DNA of 64,000 bases from Ephydatia muelleri. Taxonomy: Eukaryota > Porifera > Demospongiae > Spongillida > Spongillidae. The DNA lies in NCBI GenBank assembly GCA_013339895.1, contig JABACO010000003.1:11155849-11219848 (forward strand), read 5' to 3'. The notes beneath the pieces were generated by a model, which ran no database searches, had not been told where the DNA came from, and worked only from the letters and a program-made list of their open reading frames with translations. Position numbers and translations under genes: made by a program. Shown here piece by piece: positions 12,021-24,500 of this stretch. Positions within the stretch are counted from its first letter, which is position 1. Each line of letters starts with the position of its first letter.

Positions 12021-13065
12021 CATGCTTATTTGTACTAACGCTCCGGTATAGTACAGTTACACAACCATTCAACCATTTAGCCTATTACGGACGTAGCTAC
12101 TGTAATCATGTACGTGTCACATTCATGCTAACCTAGGACTCTGAGACTTGCAAGATGCTTCCGTCAAAAGACTGGTTGGTTGTCATGCCCAGGCACTCCT
12201 GTGTCGATTCTATAAGTGGCAAACTCCTCTGTGTAATCGCCACCTCCGTCTTTGCAACATATAATCCCAATTACACAACCAATTCCCGTCAGCCCGGAAC
12301 CAGTCCGTAACAGTCATGAAGTCCTGTACCAGCACTGGTGCAGGACTTCCGCCCTGTACCGAGCGTGTTTTTCAGGGTTGTAAATCGGACCGTATTGTCT
12401 CCTTAGAAAATTATGCGCACTACTCAGATGTTTAATAGAAAACCTATGATTATTAAAGTGTTTATTTTGGAACACCCGTTTCTTTCCCGATAAACAGGCC
12501 TGTTACAATACTGTTGCGTTTAACGCGCAGGTGATGTTTATGCAATGGTGTTCATGAAAACACTCCAGATTGGCACATTTCATGTCACTACGTGAATAAA
12601 CTTAGTGTATATGGTGATGGACTACACTGGCACTTTTAACTTCTGAATGTCATTATACAGTAATGTTTGGTCAAACCATAGACTATAATATCTATGGTGA
12701 AACGTAGTCTGAATGGGAACCATCTTGGTACAAGATTTCAAGAATCGACAGCTAGGGTTAAAGTGAGACAACTCTTGAATTGTATGAAGTCTGACTATTA
12801 AAAACTGAAATGAAGGGTTTGGGCAGTTTAGTCTATGAAATTTTTCTTCACTCTATAAATATTGTTTCACAACATACATGTATACAATGCATTATGACCT
12901 CTGTGCTGGTCATGCATGCAACATGACTATAAATAATAACCGGTGCATCTCCTTGCATCCGAATGTTCTTTTAGTTAGCTACACATCGATCAAAAAAGAA
13001 GGTTACATACAGTAAGCAGCAAAAATGATAAGTGATCTTCAGTTCTAGGTTATTAGTCAGTGTCT
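12021..13065. other. Intergenic stretch with a 32-nt hairpin
   Basis: No gene is supported. A near-perfect palindrome, GAAGTCCTG...CAGGACTTC, spans 12318-12349 (block B 41328-41359). The stretch forms the 3' flank of the accessory gene of the transposon, so one transposon end should lie here or further left. I could not identify it. Confidence 0.4.
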
Positions 13066-14215
13066 TCACTCAGCCACTTCTTCTTCAGACACCTCCTCAC
13101 AACGCTCATAAATTATGCCACGGTCTTCATCCATAATACCCCTCCACTGTTCATCATTTAAGGTGGGGTAATATTCCTCCATCCATTTGGTGAACTCAGT
13201 ATGCTTCACCTTGCTGGCATCGTGGCAGCATCGAACAAATTTTCGCTATGAAAGAATACCGGTATACTGCATGGTGCATGTTAACATGCATGCATTGATG
13301 CCTTCAGATCTGCATAACGTACGAACATTGCCAAGTGCTTTTCGTAAATCTCGGTTAGAGTTCTGTCCGCATGAATGCTCTTCACAATTCGTTTGGCTAG
13401 CTCTTTTGTAGCTAGGATGGCACACTTCGTATGTGGCGGATTACCCAGCACCTGAGTTTATGTAATTGTGATAAACAGCATGCAAGGTTGCATGCAGATA
13501 ACCTTTCGTCTTTCTTCACTTCGTAAGTCAGTAAATTTAGACTTGCAATACCGGAGTGCAGTCTCGTATTTCTTTGGTTGAGAGACTATATCATTGCCTA
13601 GTATGTCTGCAATAACAGCCTGCAATGCAAATGTTAGCATGCATCAGTGCATGCATGTATTAACTTACATTGATACTTTCTTCAGCTGGAAATCTGGAAA
13701 CAGTCTCGCAGAAGAGGTTTGCCACTGCAGTTCTCAATGCGAGCTATTTATACATGCATAATCATATCAGTAATACAATGCATGATGTGTTCTGCAGTTA
13801 CCTCTTTGGGACTTCCCTTTTGGAGGAAGTTCTTTTTGGCTAACGATTTCTTAATGTCCTCCAGTTCGGCGAGAACTCTCCCCAGTTTAGCTTCCATCGA
13901 GGAAAAGCGCGCAGCTATTTCTGCACTATTCATTGCAGCGTTGCAATCTGGTGGCGAATGAGATGGTCCTGCAACATAAGAATTTACGTGGGAAGGTCCT
14001 GCTGATGGTGCTGCGGACGCTCCTGCCACAGAAGAACTTAGGTGGGAAAGTCCTGATGGAGCTGCGGACGTTCCTGCCCTTGCTGCATCAGCCGATGAGC
14101 TATTAGACAATGAAGATGGTAAAGATGTTGCCGAAAATGGGTTCACAGCTCGATTGCGAGAGGACTGGGTGGTAGACAAACGAGGCGGTGGCCATACTTG
14201 CAGCGACATGTGCAT
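13066..14215 (-). CDS. Accessory gene of the Plavaka-like transposon, five exons (block A)
   Basis: Five minus-strand exons join in frame: 13802-14215, 13669-13743, 13503-13619, 13323-13451 and 13066-13245 (TGA). They give about 304 residues. Every junction is phase 0; donors include GTAACT, GTAAGT and GTACGT, and the exon 3 donor (GTTATC) is weak. The N-terminal third is Ser/Ala/Pro-rich. A heptad-like helix follows near residues 105-130 (SSMEAKLGRVLAELEDIKKS), then a mixed, basic middle (CKSKFTDLRSEERRK) and an acidic C-terminus (EEVSEEEVAE). I recognise no domain. It starts 53 bp from the transposase ATG on the other strand, so both probably share a promoter and may act together. The start could be the ATG at 14215 or 14209. 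Block B has the same gene with a 2-bp deletion in the last exon. Confidence 0.7.
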
Positions 14216-14268
14216 TTGTTTTCACAGTACTTTGTTTTCAGTGCGCGCACGTGACGAAGAAAACAAGG
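14216..14268. promoter_or_regulatory. Short divergent intergenic region, presumed shared promoter
   Basis: Only 53 bp separate the start codons of the accessory gene (minus) and the transposase (plus). Transcription must start inside this space or inside the opposing first exon. No TATA box is evident. The role is inferred from gene layout only. Confidence 0.4.
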
Positions 14269-17200
14269 ATGTCATGTACCCAGTTCTTTTGCAAACCGTG
14301 CAACAAAGAGTTCTTTTTAGTTCGAAATATGAACGTCACTTACATTCAAGAAATCATCTGCAAAGGCTGAAAAACGCTGCTGACTTTGCTGCTTTTCAAG
14401 CAACCGCAAGAACAGAGTCAGATTTAGAAACGGAAGAAGCTGAACAATGCGAAAACTCCATTGTGAGCACTACTGAACTAGCTGATCCTGATGTGTGTGC
14501 AATTGAGGGGAGGGGCTCTACTTCCTGTAACTCTGCCTCAAGTGCGGATGAAGACTCAGTCAATGAATATGAAGCCAGTGGTAAGTTAATTGCAAACATA
14601 CATGTATAAAACATGCAGACATGACTGCATGCACGTGTAAATGCGCATGCACCTTTTAACAGATTTAGAATCAGAAATCAGCACCACTGCAAATGACGAA
14701 GGAAATTATTTACCATTTCCTTCTCGAACATATGCTCAAGCCTATCTTCTTGCACACAGTCCTCATCCAATGGTTGTTGATTTACGTTGGATGCAGCATG
14801 CATACTACATGCACCCATTTATAGGGAGAGAAGAATCTGAAATTTGTATTCAGTACTCTAAAAGAAACAAATCCAACACTTCCAAGTATGACAGCTGTTA
14901 AAAATTTTCTTCTGCCTTCTTATACTCCTCCTAAAAAGGTGAGTGTGTGCAGCAAAATCAATGGATACTTTTTTACTCAAATTGCAGTGCTACACAAAGG
15001 AAGGCATTCCGTTTTATGTCAACACAATTCAAGATCAGGTGTGGAAATGTATGGGTACACATTATATTGCCAAGCAACTGAAGCGCTACCCAGTGATACC
15101 GAAAGGAGAGATCAAGTATGTCATACTATGTTCACTGAATCATTTCATTGTAAACTTCGTTCCTGGCCAGAGAGATGTATCATGGTTTAGAATGGAGACA
15201 AAATCCAACACTGCAGTCTCCTATGTGCAGTGTGTCCTCAATTGGAAATGTGTTTCTTGGTGACTTTGTACAGTTTCACATTGTTGGCATTCTAGCCATA
15301 GGTCATATTGTTCAGTTTGTTTGTCAGGTAAGTACTATGCACATTTTAACATATATATACATGCATGCAAATCCCTTTCTTAGGAAGGCATTGAGGATAT
15401 TTCTGTGAAAGTGCAACTGCTGAGCAAGCATCCTGATGCTGAGAAGCCAGACTGTTACATTCTGGGAGATATGTATTCCATCTTCAGCCATAACACCCTT
15501 CAAGTTTTGCCAAATGCAGCATTGTGGATATCTGGCTTGTACAGGCAAACAGAGAATGAAGCAATACTCCAGGAATTAACAGTCCAGGTATTTATACATG
15601 TAGTTTTGTGTGGCACTTACTCAAGCAATGAAACAAAATTGTATGCAGGAGCATCAAGAGTACTGCACTCCCCACAAGTTTAAAGAGTGCTCTCAGGGCA
15701 AGCCAGTTTATATCGTTCCGCTCATTTTATTCTCAGATGACACAAGTGGCAATCGTTCAAAGATATGGAATAAATTTGATTCATGGTCATTTAGGTTGGC
15801 TGGTTTACCAAATGAGGAGAACAGCAAACTTCAAAACATTCATTACATTTGTTCATCTAACAAAGTTTCAGCTATTAAAATGGCTGCACCTATGGTTGAA
15901 GAGTTGCTTCATCTTCAAAATGAAGGGATGATAGTTTATGATGCATACTTTAAATGCGATGTCATAGTTGTTCCATCTGTGTTGTGCATCCTCAGTGATA
16001 AACCCAGAGCCTCAGAGATTTGCAATCACTTAGGAAGCACTGCATCTCTATTCTGCAGAGTGTGCATGGTATTCATAGTACACATGATTTCCCCATGGCT
16101 TATCATACTTTTTTTTTCAGACTAACTCTTCCACAGGTTTGGATAACATTGCTGAATACAGAACTAAAGCACAGACGCTGCAGCATATTCAATCAATACA
16201 GCAATGTTTGACGGAAACTGAGAAGAAGCATGTTCGTAACTTGTATGGGATAACAGAAGTTGAGAATGCTCTACTTCAATTGGATGTGGATTTGCATCGG
16301 TATGATTTTTAATCTATAGTACTTGACATAATTTACAGTGTATATTTTGTTTTAGGTGCACTCCATTAGAAGCCCTCCATGTATTTCTGCTTGGGATTTA
16401 CAAGTACTTTTTGAGGGACTTTATGGGGCGCCTATCCAAGAGAGAGAAAAATGAGATAGCTGGATGTATAGCAGCATTTAACTTCTCTGGGTTTAGCCAC
16501 AGGTTGTCACGTGATATAACTCGCTACTACCGTTCTTTTGTAGGAAGAGATTTTAAAGTACTAGCACAGCTATCACTTTTTATTTTTGCCCCATACCTGA
16601 CTGCTTCTGAAACAGAAGTATGGTTTGGATTGTCCAAGGTATATAAGTTTGAATAGTACACTGTACATTAACAAATTTGTGTACACAGCTGTTCAAATTG
16701 GTATACTGTGACAAACTCTACCTGGAGAGGATTAATGAGTATCGAGATGCTTGCTGCTCATTTGTACAAACAGTGCAACGCAATTGTCCTGGTCACAGGA
16801 AGAAGCCTAAGCTACATCTGCTGATGCATCTTCCAGAGTACATAGAATTGTTTGGACATCCATCATCATACAACACAGAAAGGTGAGACAATGATGCACT
16901 AGCAAATGCTAACAATGATTTTTGCGGCAGATGCGAGACTTACAATTCACTGATCCGAAGCCAAAATGTATACGGCAATAAGATGGCACCTAGCAAGGAC
17001 ATAGCACACAGTTTTGCTGTACTTAACAGTATCTACTTTACATTTTCTGGAGGCATAATCAACTCTGAGAGGTATATGGTCCTATACAGTTCTCAAAAAG
17101 ATAAGTGTTGACAGTGTTTCTTGAGTCCAGCAGATGTGGCGATGACTTGGTAAATCTTTTTAGCTCTACAATGGTGCAAACATTTCTTAATGGTGAAACA

Positions 17201-17951
17201 ATGCGCAGCTGCTCAAGCAAGGAAATCTATAAACATGGAACTCTTCGTAAGGTACATACGAATGCGTGCAGCACACATATGTCAGTGTACATGTCCATAA
17301 AAAGTAAATGTACATTGTGTGTTGATTGGCTGAGCTGTGTATTATCAGACTGCATACCACAGTGTAGCACATCTGCCATTAAGCTGAAGGATGTCAAAAT
17401 CCAGCTATGCAGTGGATGCATTTCAATCAGTGAAGCAACAAACTTCTCATGTCTTTTTTCTACGCATGAAATCGACTACAATACTTCTGTGCTTCAATGC
17501 AATGCTGTGGAGTCTGATGATGGGCAGCTTATCAACGTTGGTACTTTTGTTCAGCTTAAGCTACAGAGGACAACTTCGAATGAAGTGAGTTTTGTATCAC
17601 TAAACACCCAGTTAATGTTTTGCTCCCTAGATAGATGTAGGACTGCTGGTGGCAAATTTTAAGACCAGTGGTGGTCCATTGTGTAAGTCGTTTTGTATTA
17701 TTCAGCACATGGAGGTCCAGGTTACACAAGTCCAAGCACAGCCACAATTAAATGGATTTCTTTGTCCTTTATTCAAAACAACAAATATTTTGAGATTTGT
17801 TGTCTCTACAGAAGTCTCACACTCAGTTTCATTTGTGCATCAGTGTGGACAGTCTTGTAGGTTTTCACAACAAACCATTACCACCACAATTGAACGTGAA
17901 CCAGTCAGTCAGAATAAGTGTATTTACCTCATGATTGGACTTCGCTTATAA
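14269..17951 (+). CDS. Plavaka/CACTA-like transposase, 14 exons (block A; exon 1 frameshift)
   Basis: Exons: 14269-14580, 14663-14772, 14825-14938, 14988-15115, 15171-15327, 15384-15587, 15649-16068, 16121-16299, 16356-16638, 16689-16882, 16931-17071, 17134-17251, 17363-17584, 17631-17951 (TAA). Phases agree throughout; joined length is about 967 residues if exon 1 has six T near 14335 as in block B (block A has five, which shifts it). Exon 1 carries a zinc finger (C-x2-C-x12-H, CKPCNKEF). Later landmarks are GEKNLKFVF, VPLILFSDDTSGNRSK (paired Asp), ICSSN, FCRVCM, LHVFLLGIYKYFLRDFMG, VGRDFKV, KPKLHLLMHLPE and CETYNSLIRS. These match a large transposase family best known from basidiomycete fungi and grouped with Plavaka/EnSpm; the subfamily name is from memory. 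The paired Asp and the later Glu probably belong to a DDE nuclease site. Introns are 49-109 bp. Apart from the one-base indel it looks intact and could be active. Confidence 0.82.
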
Positions 17952-18575
17952 TGTGTATTGCATGCAAAACTCACTGTGACATTTTTGATGTATTACCTTC
18001 ATGTATTAAAAAAATCTGGTTTCGTTCCTTTCATTGTAATCCATATTACTGAGTATGTTGTAAGTGAGCATCAATATACCAGGTCATCATCTTCCATGTC
18101 TGCTACCAGCTTGGAGCAGTAATGAACGACCCAGTGACCGTGAGCTTCAAAACTGATCTGTCCAAGTGACCTCTAATAGCACCAACACAACAGGGTCATG
18201 GTATGAGCTCTGGCCTCTAGAATGCAGCACATTCGTCCAATACTGCCTAGAGAATTAGCCGTCTCTTTCATTAATAAAAATAATTTACCAATCTCACGTG
18301 CACATTAAATCAGATTCACGTGTAAAATGTCTGCAAGTTGATAGAAGCCCCCGAGTTATTCACCAAGAACGAATATAGATGCCCGTTCATCACCATTCAA
18401 ATACACGGACTGGTCTTGCGTAACTGTAAGTTCTTCCAACTTGTCTTTTGGTACTGTTCTGTTTGCGCGGTAAGCCTATGCAAGGATCGTGTTTAGAAGA
18501 GAAGCCAAAATAGCAATACCAGGTAAGCTTCATACGTTCGAACTGTGTTTTATGGTTTTCGTGTGTGCATTTCAG
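17952..18575. other. 3' flank of the transposase, no gene seen
   Basis: An ATTAAAA word near 18005 could serve as a polyadenylation signal for the transposase. I see no clear terminal inverted repeat here. Candidate leader exons for the next entry may lie at about 18400-18520 (GTAAGT after 18436, GTAAGC after 18521). Confidence 0.35.
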
Positions 18576-19031
18576 CTAACCGAAATAAGCCTGGTGCCGA
18601 TTTACCATGACCAGGCCTGCCGCAATCGTAAGTTCTTACGTTGGTCTACGCACGTGGCTAGCAACGCCAAGTTATCATTGCATTTTCCTCGTGTTTGAAT
18701 TATCATTTCAGCTGTACAGCCCTCTGTCAGATTACTTAGAGGGTAAGTTACATATCGTACATTCATGTACATGTATCATCATGGTATGTCGTTACCAAGA
18801 CTGTTAGTTGTGAATGCTACTCTTCGTTTTTGTAGGGATAGAAATGGACTTCATCCACTATATAGACGGTAAGTTTATAGTAATTCACTTCTCTGTTATC
18901 TATTTTGCACTGTTTTTGCAAGGAACAGGCATCTTCCACACGTAAGCAAGACATGCAAAAGTGTCGTTCATAACTTCATTCCTATTGCTTTTAGAGTGGA
19001 AATCATCGTATGCTGTTGTTACCGAACATGA
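18576..19031 (+). CDS. Possible small gene built of tiny exons
   Basis: Four consecutive short segments are each bounded by a good acceptor (TTTCAG, TTTCAG, TTGTAG, TGCAAG) and a GTAAG donor: 18576-18627, 18712-18742, 18836-18868 and 18923-18941. A fifth begins after TTTTAG at 18995. From an ATG at 18607 they splice into one open frame of about 46 codons (MTRPAAI, LYSPLSDYLEG, IEMDFIHYIDG, TGIFHT, VEIIVCCYRT), ending at TGA 19029-19031. Exons are 19-52 bp. I recognise no family. It could be a micro-exon gene, a spliced non-coding RNA, or the 5' end of a longer gene. Splice strength is better evidence here than the short frame. Confidence 0.35.
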
Positions 19032-21587
19032 ACGGAATATAAGTGCTCTATTTGTAATGTTGTTTTTCAATGAATCTTTGCCAACAAATGAAAGCAAATA
19101 ACTACTTATAAAAATCTATATAAAGCATAGGATATAGCGGGGCCACGCTTTTTTGAATGGGCTTACCAGTCCTGGTTCAGGGGTGATCCAGGTTGTTTCT
19201 GGCCAGTTAAATTCTTCCCTGGTCCAGGCTATTGCCCGCAAGGGTCAAAACAACCCTGATGTACTAGGGTCGGAACAGGTTGTTAACAACCCTGGAACAG
19301 GTTGAAAATAATTGGTTGTGTAGTGCCCACTCTTACAAGGGGTCATGCTAAGTCAGTGTACATATTGGTCATTAATACAACATCAAAAAAACAATCAGGT
19401 CTGGGCACGGCTGACTGACGATAGGGTGGCACGTGATGATCGTGGTAGGCACATTGAATGTGGGGTGTATCTCACTAACCATTCAAGGGAAGTGCGATTT
19501 GAAGGCCCTAAGCTCTGAAAAAATAATGATAAATAAGTTCATTGATTACTCTCATGTAATCCGTGAGCAGGTAAGGAAAATGTCATTTGGTTTGGAAACT
19601 ATTGATGACTGAATAAGGAAATGAGAAAAAATGAATGGACATTGGAAACCTTGCATAATTAATGTGGAAGTGCGGATATAGGTACTTAAGTTGCGAAAAA
19701 CTACACAAAATATGTCAACTAGTCCCCACATTGCAAATCCGAGAGCAGCTAGTCAATATTTGTTTTTTTTTCTGCAGTTAGCTGCAGTTTTCTGAATGCG
19801 TCCATACATTTTCTATGGACATTGAATTACGCTATGACCGAATACCGCGTAATCCTTTTGACCGCCAATTTCTCGATATGTCGTGTATTAATTTATATTG
19901 AATGGCAATGATGTGTGGCAGAATACGGAATGGTCACATGACACATGAAAAAGGTCTATACTGATATGTAATTATAAACAGCAGCACAAATATAGCATTT
20001 TCAACTGTCACTCAGTTTACAATGTTCCCCCATAATACATGTATATGGGGGGGCCTTCATTGTAAACGGGATGATGAGGGTCGTATTACACTGTGTGTGT
20101 TAATGCGGCAAATTGCTTAGGCGTTGCTGTAACCCTTGAATTTTGAATATGTAATATCTTGAATGTGCTCTTGTGTATATGGGATCGTTTGGAATCTTCC
20201 TTTTCTTGTTGCATGGTCTGAGCCGCACCCATACTGAAGCCCTTAAAATGTCATACCATCAAAGACACACTGAAATTTATAGCGTTCACTTGCAATGCAT
20301 CATGGTATGCCACCTCCTTCCCCTCAGGCAAAAGTCTGGCTGAGTTTGGACTGTTCAGTGTATAACTCAGAAGACAAAACGTGCATCCATTTGAGATCGA
20401 ACACAATAAGACTTAACGTAATTGACCCTACACAGGGTTTTTAGCGGAGTGAAAAAATTGTCCTAACAAAGTGTCCTGACATAGTTGAAAATGGTCGGAC
20501 ATCATTATTGATTGACAGGACATGCATTATTCATGTTTGAAACAACAAATTGTTGTACACCTTACATGCACATTAGGCTATAAAAGATCAAGTCCCAGTC
20601 GTCTAAATTAAAGGTAAAGGCCTGCGGTGGTGCCTCCTCATAGTGCTTATATAGCCGGTAGGTAATTCACACAGTGGAATCAAACTTTTTTTTTAGCCTC
20701 TGTTCCGTTTTAGCATTTATAACGCTATGAGCCTTTGCTATATTCTGTTACTGCAATTCCCTGCTTCTTGCGTTTACGTACGATACTTTTGACATACGCT
20801 TCATTCCTACCGTCCTACGCAAACGCTTTATCCACGCCGTAAATTTACATAATTTTGAATTTACGTAACAGAAGTTACTCGATCCCGACACTAGAGTACG
20901 TAACTGTACGTGGCTAGTGACGTGCGACGGCGCATGGGCACCATAGGTTATGTTTTAAAACGCTATGCTCTATAAACGCTACCACGGTCCAAGCATACCG
21001 TACGCCAACGTTAATTGCGTGCGATGCAAACGTTACGCCTACAAAAATTAGTCTGTCCCTGTAGCGAATGCAAATACTTCATGCAGCGACGCAAAACAGT
21101 GACTATGACAAGCCTCGTCGGACATTTTGTTCGCTCATGCGCACAATCGAACGGACAATTGACTAAATTGGTCGAACATTGTCCGATGACCGGCTGGCGT
21201 TATAATCCCTGCCTACAAGTTATCTGAAAGACTCCGGTTGTCCCACGTGTATGCAATATTTGTAAAAAGCAGGAAAATGTAACAGGAGAAAGTTTCAACT
21301 AATCTGCATGAATGTCTGTATTTACTATTCAGTGCTATTGTGTTCAATATTTATACACTATGTGTTACAATGTACATTAAGTTACATGCAGAGACACACA
21401 AATTTCATGTAATTTGGTGTCACATTCATTCTACGCATTCACATAATATATCTGAACATTCCTATAGACCATCAGAACTGATACCAGGGTGGCACACACA
21501 TTGCTGCTATATCTTAACATCAACACTACACAGGACACATTTGCAAAGAACGAAACTAATAGTTTAAGAATACACATCTCCACCTCT
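19032..21587. other. Intergenic stretch with palindromes and a 53-nt hairpin
   Basis: No gene is supported. At 19150-19310 imperfect palindromic words (CAGGTTGTTAACAACCCTGG) cluster. At 20015-20067 GTTTACAATG...CATTGTAAAC encloses a second stem, CCCCCATA/TATATGGGGG, and forms a strong hairpin. Pieces at 20700-21200 are CG-rich. Confidence 0.4.
20015..20067. other. 53-nt nested hairpin
   Basis: The outer 10-bp stem GTTTACAATG/CATTGTAAAC and an inner stem of about 8 bp surround a loop near ATACATG. Such a structure could be a small-RNA hairpin or the remains of a MITE. Size and loop do not decide between them. Confidence 0.5.
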
Positions 21588-24500
21588 TCAGTTGATAACA
21601 ACAGACCACTCATGAGGGACACGACCGTACTGTGGAAACAAATGGAAATTACGAAATATTACAACAGAGATGTAAATGTTCTTAGGAATAAACACGTAAT
21701 ACAGGCTATGTAAAAACAGCTCAAATGAACAGGCGAAGGCAATGATTGTAATCTTCAGTAGCACATATAGTTCCTTTATCTCTCAAGCTATGAATCAATG
21801 GTCAAATCCACTATGCAAGCAAATACACTGAGCAATGACTAGATCCATCCAACCTGAAGTATGCTTGTGACTCCAGACCAATACTAACACAGCAGTGATG
21901 TACATGTAATCCATCTCCTGTCCTAATCAAATAGGATCTTGGCTTACGAGAACTCGACTGCCATAAGTTCTGTTTTTCGACAACCAGTTGCAGTCCATAT
22001 AGTAACAATATACTATGTACCTTACTAATTCCCGTACATGCACACATAGACTGTACCTGAATATCAGTTAGCTCCTTGTAAAATCTGCTGGCGACAACAG
22101 CACCAGTCTCCATGGTGGGTATGCGAATGTTCTAAGGAAGATAATGTGCACCATTTGGTCTCAGCTGTGCCACATAATACACAATACACACACACACTTG
22201 TTGGTCATGACAATACACAGCAGCCCACCCAAGTTGTACCTCATCCTGATAGAGAATTCTGTTGATTGGACAAACAACTGAGGCTGTCCCAGCTCCAAAC
22301 ATCTCCTTCAGCTATTTCAAACAAATGGTGAAAGAACAGGTAAATTGTTTACAAGCACAAGAGCAAAATTTGACATTAGAATGGATAGTAAGGAGCATGA
22401 CATGCCTTTCATGACCGCCCCCTCAATTTTCAAGACATCAGCCTTACTACTCGTTATATAATTGTACTTTCCATTCCCTATATAGAGGTTGATTCCCCCC
22501 TCCCCCTCCCTCTGCACATATGCAAGCAAATGTGCCCCCTATACAAAGGATACAATCCACTTTCTCTCACACACTAACAAGCCATGCTCATTCTATACAA
22601 AGACTCACCCTTCCATCTTTCACTGCCTTTGTTACATCTTTCATGGTGATGTACCTTTCAACCACTTTATGTGTACCCTACACAAAGATACCAATATTAC
22701 ATCATCATTTCCTCTTATACCAATCAATTCCTTTGCTGATTGCATCATGATACTGTTAGCACTTAGGAGCTTCATGGACACCACTAAAAGTACACACAAA
22801 GAGACCCCAAGCACTAACTGAAGAGTAAAGGACCCATATTCTAGTTGCATACCGCTCACTGCAAGTTGAAGATGTGAAAATGAAGCATCCAGGATGAAAG
22901 TGTGGCAAAGGTAACAACTACCAACAGCAAGTTATCAGCATTGTAGGCTATTCAAGCAAAAGGGTGGGACTTACTTATCGAGATTGGCTTCGCGAGCATA
23001 TCAGCATTGCTCTTACTGCTACAAATTGCAATCCCAAGTGTCGACAGATGAAACGTGACCCTGTTACAGTGTATCCAAAATCTGACTTGTTTATTTTCAT
23101 TTCATGCGCTTTTTGTGTCGTTATTGAATACATGTATCAGGAATAAGTATAATTCCAAACTGCTGCACCACACTGTATTTCAAAGTAATGTAAACACAAA
23201 CTTGTCTTAGGTGACCTGAGTTTTGTGTTGTGTCTTGTTACATAGGAAGGTGTGTCATCGTTTAAGAAACATGCGCCGTATACACTTGAACCTTCGAGTT
23301 GCCCCAGCAAGACTTATAGCAGAACATCCATCTCTGTCTCAGACCACCCTGTCATAAGTCTCTTTGCGAGTTGAAAGGATTCAAGTGGAGTTCGTAAAGC
23401 CCCAGTCACTCGAGACAAGACAGTTAGGGGCAGGAGAATCCAGGATTTCAATGAAGGGAGGGTCTAAAATGAGTAATTAAGAGTGAGGGACGGGGGGCGA
23501 ATCCGCAACAGCTAGTGGGGACTGGGAAGTGCTGCAAGCCATTGGGGTCTAGGGTAGTGTCCAGGCAACTCACTTCTCACGTGCAATCAAGCCACCAAAA
23601 ATGCTTAAAAATGCATGTTTTCCATCAGTGACCAATCGGATGATATTGGGGGTTGAAGCAGAGCAGCATTTCTGAGCTACATTTGGACAATTTAGACATC
23701 AGCTTGTGAAATCAGCAGCAATCATCACTAATATGCAACTTATCACACACAAATGCGTATTTGAGTAATGTTTGATGCATAACCTATAACTGTTATCCAT
23801 TATATATTGAAACTTTAATCTTCCTAAATCCGCAGTCTACATGTACAGTACTTTTGAGAACCAGCTGAGTGCATCATAGCGAGCATGGTTAACCAGACGC
23901 ACAGAACCTGCGACGACTCACCGAGTTATTAAATATAGACTAGGAGCCCCGCCCCCTTTATCCACACGGCACTAGTAGTGTAAAAGTGTTAATAGCAACG
24001 CTTCAGGTTAAAGTGGAGACAGTGTGGATATGGGGATAGTGGATATGGGGACAGTAGATATGGGGACAGTAGATATGGGGACAGTGGATATGGGGAAAGT
24101 GGATATGGGGATAGTGGATGTGAGGACTCGTCAGACCAACTCACCCATGATTTACCCAGCTCCAGGAGAGATTTTCTGGTGACACCAGGGAGAATAGACC
24201 CGAGGAGGGGAGGTGTGGCAATCTCAGGCTCTGCAATCAAATACTACCAGTATGTATAGTGTACAATATGTCAAAATGCCTACCATACGTACATGTACAT
24301 TAACTGTATGAGGGCGTAGGGAGGTGGAAACACTAGTACTGATTGAAAATTCTGGAAGCATAAATCAGCCGTTTGACATAATGGTAAGGTAGATGGGAGG
24401 GCTGCCAGGGTGGTGGTGGTGGTGGTGGTGATGGTGGTGGTGGTGGTGGTGGTGGTGATGGTAGTGGTGGTGGTGGTGGTGGTGGTGGTGGTGGTGGTGG

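Noticed and set aside
12318-12349. Transcription terminator hairpin
   Set aside because: A 32-nt palindrome in an animal genome without a following T run has no terminator role.
13748-14215. Accessory frame as a single-exon gene ending at 13748
   Set aside because: A GTAACT donor at 13801 and an in-phase downstream series of exons explain it better. The extra 18 codons after the donor are intron.
21960-22027. Terminal aminotransferase exon starting at TATATTGTTACTATATGG
   Set aside because: It would require a 30-bp intron and does not match the family. The exon 21588-21629, encoding [13 protein letters not shown], fits phase and ending.
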